A DNA stretch of 5,357 bases, taken from positions 1 to 5,357 of the forward strand of contig JAGWUK010000257.1 of assembly GCA_028868455.1 (NCBI GenBank), written 5' to 3'. Below, piece by piece: positions 1-4,479 of this stretch (within the stretch, counting starts at the first letter, position 1; each line of letters begins with the position of its first letter). The translations under genes and the position numbers were made by a program. This stretch comes from Burkholderiales bacterium. Lineage in GTDB: Bacteria; Pseudomonadota; Gammaproteobacteria; Burkholderiales; Burkholderiaceae_D. A model generated the notes under the pieces. The model had not been told where the DNA came from. It did not search any database and was given only the letters and a program-made list of their open reading frames with translations.

Positions 1-17
1 GTGCTACAGCTTTAAGT

Positions 18-1076
18 ATGTCTGAACGCAATCCTACAATTGATATTGCCAAAGGACTGGGGATTATCCTGGTGGTGCTCGGGCATAACTGGATCGTCGC
101 GCATGAGCACGGTGAGCTGTTTCGCGTGATTTTTTCGTTCCACATGCCTTTGTTTTTCTTTTTGTCAGGCGTGGTGCTGAAAGGCAGCGATAGTTTTCGG
201 CAGTTTGCTTTTCATCGCGCCGACACACTGCTAAAACCGTATCTGCTCGTATTGAGTACTTGGGGCTTAGCCAGAATCGTGTTGGCTTCAGTGCCGATCG
301 TTCCGTATTTTCTTGGCTTGTTGTATGGCACCGGATATACGATAGAGTGGGTTCCACTCTGGTATTTACCCCATTTGTTTATTGCCTTGCTGGTAAGTTG
401 GTGTTTGTTGCGATGCGCGGGTGATTACGCCGGGAGTCGAAGAGTTATGTTGGCAATGGCATTGATCAGCTTACTGGTTGGCATTCTGACACGCAACGCT
501 TTGGCAAGTTTTGATCCGCAAAAACTGGATATGCTGAATCACCTGGTGGGCAACAAAGAGAATGTGTTTCCCGGCCTTCCGCTGAGCATCGATTTGCTGG
601 GATTCAGCCTCGCTTTTATCCTGAGCGGCTATGCCTTTAAAGAATATGTTTTCAGATTTCGTTTCAGGATTGGATATTTCATTGCCGCTCTGGTCGCTTT
701 TTCCGCATTGCATTTCAACTTTGACGAAACCATAGACTTGCATATGCGTCAGTACGGCGTCTTCTGGATTGCAACGAGCCAGGCGGCGTTGGGCATATAC
801 CTCAGTTTGTCTATTGCAGCTTTGCTCCAGGGCTTGTCAAAACTGGCGGCAATGCTGGCGTATATTGGTGCTGGCAGTCTGTTTATCCTGATCTTTCATT
901 CCTGGATGGAGTGGAAAGTATTCAATATTTTAGAAAAATTACATCATCAGGCAATGTTGAACGGCATGTTGTCTCTTCTCGTGGGGATTGCCGGTCCTTT
1001 GCTGTTGTTGGCCTTGGTGCGAAAGCAGGCCATTTTGTCCCGGCTATTGTTGCCTGCTAAAAAGAAACCATCCTGA
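18..1076 (+). CDS. Acyltransferase-3 family integral membrane O-acyltransferase
   Basis: This 352-residue protein is a multi-pass inner-membrane acyltransferase of the acyltransferase-3 / fucose 4-O-acetylase-like group, which moves acyl (often acetyl) groups onto surface sugars or other acceptors. The N-terminus shows the family hallmark IDIAKGLGIILVVLGHN (residues 8-24), including the conserved His23. It is followed by SFHMPLFFFLSG (40-51), the PLWYLPHLF stretch (113-121) and a late membrane His in LIFHSW (291-296). About ten hydrophobic segments run through the whole length, and the C-terminus ends in a basic KKK tail, expected to be cytoplasmic. Length fits the family. The start at 18 matches the usual family N-terminus, but no clear Shine-Dalgarno is seen in the 17 upstream bases. 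The frame is also open to the window edge, so an earlier start cannot be excluded. The acceptor substrate cannot be told from the sequence. The gene has no obvious functional link to its downstream neighbours. Confidence 0.9.
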   Translation: MSERNPTIDIAKGLGIILVVLGHNWIVAHEHGELFRVIFSFHMPLFFFLSGVVLKGSDSFRQFAFHRADTLLKPYLLVLSTWGLARIVLASVPIVPYFLGLLYGTGYTIEWVPLWYLPHLFIALLVSWCLLRCAGDYAGSRRVMLAMALISLLVGILTRNALASFDPQKLDMLNHLVGNKENVFPGLPLSIDLLGFSLAFILSGYAFKEYVFRFRFRIGYFIAALVAFSALHFNFDETIDLHMRQYGVFWIATSQAALGIYLSLSIAALLQGLSKLAAMLAYIGAGSLFILIFHSWMEWKVFNILEKLHHQAMLNGMLSLLVGIAGPLLLLALVRKQAILSRLLLPAKKKPS

Positions 1077-1140
1077 AGCAAGATTCCTGCACATCATCGC
1101 AACGTCATATTGCCAGGTTATTATGATGCGCACAGATCAG

Positions 1141-1203
1141 TTTTCATTCGGCTTGTTTGCAAAACGACACTAACGACAAAATTTCGTGTCAGACGAATGA
1201 AAA
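1141..1203. repeat. Long dyad: 10-bp perfect inverted repeat with inner 5-bp arms
   Basis: TTTTCATTCG at 1141-1150 is the exact reverse complement of CGAATGAAAA at 1194-1203. Inside lie a second matched pair, GACAC (1166-1170) and GTGTC (1186-1190). Together they could fold as a branched or interrupted stem-loop of 63 nt, about 65 nt after the acyltransferase stop. No T-run follows directly on the + strand, so it is not a standard intrinsic terminator. It could be an mRNA 3' end structure, a binding site or chance. What it does is unknown. Confidence 0.4.
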
Positions 1204-1274
1204 AGAGGCTTGTCGCGGTGCCAACAGAAAGAATTGCATGCCAGTTCGCTCCTTAAATTGCGTATTTTTATAGC

Positions 1275-1335
1275 AAGTTAACTTAGTAACCCAACTTTAC
1301 TAAGCATCAGAATGCACTATAGTGTGACTGAGTCA
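1275..1335. repeat. Cluster of five short palindromes (possible operator region)
   Basis: In 61 bases there are five dyads: AAGTTAACTT (1275-1284), CTTAGTAA with TTACTAAG around a 7-nt spacer (1282-1289 and 1297-1304), GCAT/ATGC around CAGA (1304-1307 and 1312-1315), CACTATAGTG (1315-1324) and TGACTGAGTCA (1325-1335). All arms are perfect matches. The last two abut with centres about one helical turn apart. The cluster overlaps a plausible promoter (1296-1323), a layout typical of repressor or activator operators. No known consensus was recognised with confidence. Confidence 0.4.
1296..1323 (+). promoter_or_regulatory. Possible sigma70-type promoter inside the palindrome cluster
   Basis: A -35-like TTTACT (1296-1301) is followed by a 16-bp spacer and a -10-like TATAGT (1318-1323, five of six consensus bases). 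Transcription would begin near 1330 and run as a leader of roughly 100 nt into the DUF3579 gene. The -35 lies in the right arm of an 8-bp inverted repeat and the -10 lies in a perfect palindrome, so binding of a dimeric regulator could block or help polymerase. Because CACTATAGTG is symmetric, the -10 also reads on the other strand. Confidence 0.3.
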
Positions 1336-1378
1336 TTGTCTTCATTGCATGAAACGGATATTTATCTTCGTCCCAAGT

Positions 1379-1407
1379 TTCGAATCAAGTCTTCTATAAG
1401 ATATAAT
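1379..1407 (+). promoter_or_regulatory. Promoter candidate for the DUF3579 gene
   Basis: A perfect -10 hexamer TATAAT is at 1402-1407. The best -35 position at 17 bp spacing, TTCGAA (1379-1384), is weak. The start of transcription would be near 1414, leaving a leader of only about 16 nt before the ATG at 1430, or about 73 nt before the alternative ATG at 1487. The area is strongly AT-rich, so part of the match may come from composition. Confidence 0.4.
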
Positions 1408-1429
1408 ATGGAAGTATTTTGAAAGCTTG

Positions 1430-1825
1430 ATGTCACATAATGACATACCGCTTTTTTCAATTTTGCAGCAACAGCGAGCCGAGCACATGGCCGATTCCAA
1501 AAAAACGCATCCTCATCCAGTAAGTGAGTTTTTCATCCAGGGTTTAACCAGCGATGGCAAACAATTTCGCCCCAGCGATTGGGCGGAGCGTCTTTGCGGC
1601 GCCATGTCCTGTTTTCGTCCGGACGCAGGGCGTCATGCTCACTTGCAATATTCCCCCTATGTCAAACCGATTTTGCTGAATGGTGTGCGATCCGTCGTTG
1701 TCAATGAAGCTATTCGAGAAATCGAACCTCTGGCCTACCATTTCGTTCTGAGTTTTGCAAAAGACAACGATTTGCAAATTATCGATGCCTGTTTGCTGCC
1801 GGATGAACCTGCAGCGGATCAATAA
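1430..1825 (+). CDS. DUF3579 family small protein, function unknown
   Basis: This 131-residue soluble protein matches my recognition of the DUF3579 family, a small, mainly betaproteobacterial family with no established function. The conserved core starts with EFFIQGLTSDGKQFRPSDWA (residues 33-52), continues through the ERLCG and SCF segments (C56, C61), then YSPYVKPILLNGVRSVVVN (74-92), and closes with a region rich in acidic and hydrophobic residues around YHFVLSFAKDNDLQIIDAC (103-121). No signal peptide or membrane span is seen. An in-frame TAA at 1397 limits the start. TTG at 1427 and ATG at 1430 are adjacent, and I chose ATG 1430. ATG at 1487 (reading MADSKK) would give 112 residues, closer to the core and perhaps the true start; neither has a strong Shine-Dalgarno. 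The gene appears monocistronic, and its stop is one base from the end of the convergent regulator gene. From memory, family members often sit near arginine-biosynthesis genes in this order; none is seen here. Confidence 0.8.
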   Translation: MSHNDIPLFSILQQQRAEHMADSKKTHPHPVSEFFIQGLTSDGKQFRPSDWAERLCGAMSCFRPDAGRHAHLQYSPYVKPILLNGVRSVVVNEAIREIEPLAYHFVLSFAKDNDLQIIDACLLPDEPAADQ

Positions 1826-1826
1826 T

Positions 1827-2777
1827 TCATACTCCCGGATGCAGCACGTCTGCGGCATCCTCATCTTGTTTGTCCAATCCTGAAAATGCCTGTATGACTT
1901 GCTGGCGCAACCAGCGGTTTGCCGGATCGTTTTCTACATTCTGATGCCAGTACAAATACACATCCCATGATGGCATGGGCAAGGGCAGGGGCAAAATCTG
2001 ATTGTCGAATTGCTGGTTGGCAATGCGCGCGTAGGCTTCTGGCATGGTCAGCAATAAATCGGTCTGACTGACGACGCGACAGGCCGCAAAATAATGCTGG
2101 CAACGCAGCCGTATGCGTCTCTGCAAGCCCAGTCTGCTTAATTCAAAATCTTCCAGACCCATGCCTTTGCGACGAGAACTGGCGAGAATATGTTCAGCTT
2201 GCAGATAGATATCCAGATCAAGGGTCTCTTGTATTGCAGGATGTCCGCGCCGCGCCAATACCACGGTGTTGTCTGCAACAATTTTTTGTCGCCGGATTTC
2301 ATTCGGCAAAGGCAGCAGCATGTCGATGGCCAGGTCCAGCGTGCCGGCTCCGAGTTCGCTGACGAGTTCACGGCGCTCAACCTGAATTGCCGCCAGATTG
2401 ATTTGCGGTGCCTGCGCTGTGATGCTTTCCAGCAGTGGCGGTAACACTGTGGATTCCAGTACATCCCGCAATGCCAGATTGAATTGTTTGCTGGCCAGCG
2501 CCGGATCGAATTTTCCGGTATCTGCCAGCGTCACTTCTAGGCCGCGCAAGGCTTGGCGCACAGGCTCGATGATGCTGCGCGCCAGCGGCGTAGAGACCAT
2601 AGCATGCCCTTGCCGCACAAACAGCGGGTCATCAAATAATTGTCGCAAGCGATTTAAGGCGTGGCTGATCGCTGGTTGCGTCAGATTCAGCTGCTGGCTG
2701 GCGCGCGTCACGCTGCCCTCGGTATAAATTGCCTCGAACACAGTGAAAAGATTCAGATCTACTCTGGATATATGCAT
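1827..2777 (-). CDS. LysR-type transcriptional regulator
   Basis: This 316-residue DNA-binding regulator has the usual LysR architecture and close to the usual length. The N-terminal winged helix-turn-helix is clear: DLNLFTVFEAIYTEGSVTRA (7-26), the recognition helix region LTQPAISHALNRLR (32-45), then the wing DDPLFVRQG (49-57). A linker helix leads to an effector-binding domain from about residue 97 (QFNLALRDVLES) to about 300. The DLNLF opening and DDPLFVRQG segment resemble the NahR/NodD-like branch, whose members often control degradation of aromatic or other carbon compounds. The start ATG at 2777 fits the family N-terminus, although no good Shine-Dalgarno precedes it. The gene is divergent from the phosphatase-SDR-dehydrogenase operon across 94 bp, the classic layout for a LysR activator and its target, so that operon is the likely regulon. 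The effector is probably an intermediate of that pathway, but the sequence does not identify it. Confidence 0.93.
   Translation of the reverse strand: MHISRVDLNLFTVFEAIYTEGSVTRASQQLNLTQPAISHALNRLRQLFDDPLFVRQGHAMVSTPLARSIIEPVRQALRGLEVTLADTGKFDPALASKQFNLALRDVLESTVLPPLLESITAQAPQINLAAIQVERRELVSELGAGTLDLAIDMLLPLPNEIRRQKIVADNTVVLARRGHPAIQETLDLDIYLQAEHILASSRRKGMGLEDFELSRLGLQRRIRLRCQHYFAACRVVSQTDLLLTMPEAYARIANQQFDNQILPLPLPMPSWDVYLYWHQNVENDPANRWLRQQVIQAFSGLDKQDEDAADVLHPGV
1837..1872 (+). terminator. Intrinsic terminator candidate for the DUF3579 gene, inside the convergent gene
   Basis: GGATGC (1837-1842) pairs with GCATCC (1855-1860). After one A/G mismatch, GCA (1844-1846) pairs with TGC (1851-1853) around a CGTC loop. 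The stem begins 12 nt after the DUF3579 stop and is followed by a T-rich but broken tract (1861-1872). The hairpin lies within the last codons of the LysR gene on the other strand, where the downstream side is not T-rich, so it would act in the + direction only. Confidence 0.4.
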
Positions 2778-2779
2778 GA

Positions 2780-2819
2780 AATTTATTGAGTTGGATAATA
2801 ACTATTCATTTGATAAATT
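2780..2819. promoter_or_regulatory. AT-rich inverted repeat in divergent region, possible LysR site
   Basis: AATTTAT (2780-2786) and ATAAATT (2813-2819) are perfect inverted arms around a 26-bp AT-rich spacer. This is longer than the classic T-N11-A LysR box, and many T-N11-A matches occur here simply because of composition, so no single box can be picked. The right arm overlaps both promoter candidates, so a regulator bound here could affect transcription of both the LysR gene and the operon. Confidence 0.3.
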
Positions 2820-2838
2820 ATAGTCCTGCCGATACTAT
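2810..2838 (+). promoter_or_regulatory. Promoter candidate for the phosphatase-SDR-dehydrogenase operon
   Basis: The -35-like TTGATA (2810-2815, five of six consensus bases) is spaced 17 bp from the -10-like TACTAT (2833-2838, four of six). Transcription would begin around 2845, giving a leader of about 27 nt that holds the GAGG ribosome site of the first gene. The weak -10 is consistent with a promoter that needs an activator. Confidence 0.4.
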
Positions 2839-2846
2839 GAAGTCAT
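2817..2846 (-). promoter_or_regulatory. Promoter candidate for the LysR regulator gene
   Basis: On the minus strand a perfect TATAAT occupies 2822-2817. ATGACT (2846-2841, four of six to the -35 consensus) lies 18 bp upstream. The leader would be about 33 nt. The -10 sits inside the spacer of the opposite promoter, so polymerase could not occupy both at once. This would couple the regulator's own expression to that of its target. Confidence 0.4.
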
Positions 2847-2862
2847 CCGATTCACAGGCATT

Positions 2863-2866
2863 GAGG
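2863..2866 (+). promoter_or_regulatory. Ribosome binding site of the histidine-phosphatase-like gene
   Basis: GAGG lies five bases before the ATG at 2872. It supports this start, which places the RHG motif at residues 8-10 as is usual for the superfamily. Confidence 0.7.
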
Positions 2867-2871
2867 AAAAG

Positions 2872-3606
2872 ATGGCACAAATTTATCTGGTTCGACATGG
2901 TCAGGCTTCTTTCGGAAGTCAGAATTACGACCAGTTGTCCGACCTTGGTCTGCAGCAGGCGCAGCATCTGGGGCGCTGGTGGGCCGCCCGCGATCTGGCT
3001 GTTTCACGCGTCGTGACCGGCGATCTGAAGCGGCATCAGCAAACGGCACAGGCCTGTATTGCAGAATTACGCGGTCAGGCTATGGATGCGCTCGACACCG
3101 GGCTGTGGCAGGCCGATGCCGGATTCAATGAATACAACCATCATGAAGTGCTGGCCAGACATGTGCCTGCGTTCGATGATCCTGCCGCCGTAAAACATTT
3201 TCTGATGCACACACCGAATGGCAAGCAGGCTTTCCAGGATATTTTTTCTCAGGCGATTACACGCTGGATGTCAGGTAATTTCGATGCCGAGTACAGCGAA
3301 ACCTGGCAGGCATTCCGTCAACGTTGCGTGGCCGCGTTACAGCGCCAATTGCAAGAGTCGGATACTTTTAAAAACATTGTGATTTTTACTTCTGGCGGCA
3401 CGATTTCTGCGCTGTGCCAGCATGTGCTGCGCTTCCCCGATGAACGTTTTGCCGAATTGAACTGGTCGCTGGTGAACAGCGCCGTGACACGCTTTCATGT
3501 GCAACCGGCGACAGCAGAAAAACCGCATCGACTGGCGCTGGCCTATCTGAATAATTTTGCGCATCTGGAACAAACCAATAATCCCAAAAACATCACTTAC
3601 GTATAG
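2872..3606 (+). CDS. Histidine phosphatase superfamily protein, atypical active site
   Basis: This 244-residue cytosolic protein belongs to the phosphoglycerate mutase-like histidine phosphatases, which transfer phosphate through a phospho-histidine. The N-terminal IYLVRHGQASFG (4-15) supplies the phospho-acceptor His9 and Arg8. TGDLKRHQQTAQ (49-60) supplies the second phosphate-binding Arg54. FNEYNHHE (85-92) takes the place of the acid-donor segment. The late family motif, normally of the form SHGG, reads FTSGGTISAL (172-181), so the second catalytic histidine is replaced by Ser174. It may therefore hydrolyse phosphate poorly, use another proton donor, or have a different role such as binding a phosphorylated acyl-CoA. 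A good GAGG ribosome site supports the start. It is the first gene of the operon, with only 8 bases to the SDR gene. Its natural substrate is unknown; a phosphoglycerate mutase role in glycolysis is unlikely given the context and the altered motif. Confidence 0.88.
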   Translation: MAQIYLVRHGQASFGSQNYDQLSDLGLQQAQHLGRWWAARDLAVSRVVTGDLKRHQQTAQACIAELRGQAMDALDTGLWQADAGFNEYNHHEVLARHVPAFDDPAAVKHFLMHTPNGKQAFQDIFSQAITRWMSGNFDAEYSETWQAFRQRCVAALQRQLQESDTFKNIVIFTSGGTISALCQHVLRFPDERFAELNWSLVNSAVTRFHVQPATAEKPHRLALAYLNNFAHLEQTNNPKNITYV

Positions 3607-3608
3607 GA
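3605..3608 (+). promoter_or_regulatory. Ribosome binding site of the SDR gene
   Basis: AGGA overlaps the TAG stop of the phosphatase-like gene and lies six bases before the ATG at 3615. The overlap of stop and ribosome site suggests translational coupling of the two proteins. Confidence 0.6.
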
Positions 3609-3614
3609 CGAGAA

Positions 3615-4379
3615 ATGACTGACCTGTTTGATTTAAGCGGCAAAATCGCCTTGGTTACCGGAGCCAGTCGTGGCATCGGCGAAGCTGTCGCCAAAACGCT
3701 GGCCGCGCGTGATGCAACCGTGATCGTTTCCAGTCGCAAGGCTGAAGCCTGCGAAGCCGTGGTGGCAGCAATTAACGCTGCTGGCGGCAAGGCCGAGGCG
3801 CGTGCCTGTCACATCGGCGAGATGGCGCAAATCGATGCCCTGTTTGCCGACATTGTTGCCGCACATGGCCGACTCGATATTCTGGTCAACAATGCTGCGA
3901 CCAATCCGCATTTTGGCCACATCACCGAAACCGACGTCAGTGCATTTCAGAAAACCGTTGACGTCAATATTCGCGGCTATTTTTTCATGTCCAGTGCGGG
4001 CGCTAGGCTGATGGCAAAACATGGCGGCGGCAGCATCATCAACGTGGCTTCAGTCAATGGCGTGATCCCGGGGGCGATGCAAGGCATTTATTCCATCACC
4101 AAGGCAGCCGTCATTGCGATGACCAAATCCTTCGCACAAGAATGCGCACCGATGGGCGTGCGGGTAAACGCCTTGCTGCCAGGTGCGACCGATACCAAGT
4201 TTGCCTCGGCCTTATTTCACAATCCGGTGATTCTGGAAAAAGCGTTGACCCGCATTCCGATGAAGCGCATCGCCGAGCCCGACGAGATGGCCGGCACCGT
4301 GTTGTACCTGGCGTCGAACGCATCAAGCTATACCACCGGCGCCTGCATCAATGTTGATGGCGGTTATCTGGTGAGCTGA
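3615..4379 (+). CDS. Short-chain dehydrogenase/reductase (classical SDR, NADP(H)-type)
   Basis: This 254-residue oxidoreductase interconverts an alcohol and a ketone on a small or CoA-linked substrate. It has every classical SDR element: the Rossmann nucleotide motif TGASRGIG (15-22), NNAA (92-95), the structural Asn118 in VNIRG, catalytic Ser146 in NVAS, and Tyr159 and Lys163 in IYSITK. The closing INVDGGYL (245-252) is also typical. Arg19 and Arg41, with no acidic residue at the end of the second strand, suggest NADP(H) rather than NAD(H). The NAATNPHFG segment (93-101) is reminiscent of the DHRS4 / plant IBR1 branch rather than of FabG. It is translated 8 bases after the phosphatase-like gene and 100 bases before the acyl-CoA dehydrogenase, so it probably serves the same pathway, for example as the hydroxy/keto step on an acyl-CoA. 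In the bacterial levulinate pathway an SDR (LvaD) reduces the 4-keto group, and a similar role is possible here but not shown. Confidence 0.93.
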   Translation: MTDLFDLSGKIALVTGASRGIGEAVAKTLAARDATVIVSSRKAEACEAVVAAINAAGGKAEARACHIGEMAQIDALFADIVAAHGRLDILVNNAATNPHFGHITETDVSAFQKTVDVNIRGYFFMSSAGARLMAKHGGGSIINVASVNGVIPGAMQGIYSITKAAVIAMTKSFAQECAPMGVRVNALLPGATDTKFASALFHNPVILEKALTRIPMKRIAEPDEMAGTVLYLASNASSYTTGACINVDGGYLVS

Positions 4380-4381
4380 TG

Positions 4382-4404
4382 GTCGCAACGTATTGATACG
4401 CGAC
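4382..4404 (+). other. Hairpin just after the SDR stop codon
   Basis: GTCGC (4382-4386) pairs with GCGAC (4400-4404). An inner GTA (4390-4392) pairs with TAC (4397-4399) around a TTGA loop, leaving a three-base bulge (4387-4389). It begins three bases after the SDR stop. No T-run follows, so it is more likely an RNA stabiliser or processing site than a terminator. Confidence 0.35.
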
Positions 4405-4443
4405 GGTTCACATTAAACAAAATTTATCTGGATTTTTTACCGA

Positions 4444-4462
4444 AAATCGCGCACCGCGATTT
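4444..4462 (+). other. Perfect 7-bp hairpin next to the dehydrogenase ribosome site
   Basis: AAATCGC (4444-4450) pairs perfectly with GCGATTT (4456-4462) around a five-base loop (4451-4455). An outer run of six T (4433-4438) could also pair with six A (4464-4469), extending the structure up to the GGGAG ribosome site. It could hide or expose that site, or protect the dehydrogenase mRNA from decay. It is not a terminator on the + strand, because A residues follow the stem rather than T residues. Confidence 0.4.
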
Positions 4463-4469
4463 CAAAAAA

Positions 4470-4474
4470 GGGAG
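4470..4474 (+). promoter_or_regulatory. Ribosome binding site of the acyl-CoA dehydrogenase gene
   Basis: GGGAG lies five bases before the ATG at 4480. It decides this start, which gives a family-typical N-terminus. Confidence 0.75.
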
Positions 4475-4479
4475 TCATC

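Noticed and set aside
1092..1128. CATCAT (1092-1097) and ATGATG (1123-1128) as a terminator stem for the acyltransferase gene
   Set aside because: The stem is only 6 bp, has a 25-base loop, is low in GC and has no T-run after it.
988..1173. 61-codon open frame across the acyltransferase end and into the gap
   Set aside because: Half of it overlaps the acyltransferase in another frame. The remainder has no family features and no ribosome site.
1233..1351. Direct repeat ATTGCATG at 1233-1240 and 1344-1351
   Set aside because: There are only two 8-bp copies 111 bases apart with no shared flanks, so chance is the simplest explanation.
1544..1864. 106-codon minus-strand frame opposite the DUF3579 gene
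   Set aside because: It is a shadow of the conserved DUF3579 core and overlaps the LysR end; nothing supports it as a gene.
3633..4022. 129-codon open frame on the minus strand in the SDR gene
   Set aside because: It is opposite the Rossmann-fold half of a clear SDR gene. It shows no motif and no ribosome site.
4393..4421. Possible internal promoter with TTGATA (4393-4398) or TTCACA (4407-4412) as -35
   Set aside because: No acceptable -10 hexamer is found at 16-18 bp spacing for either, so it was not listed as a promoter.
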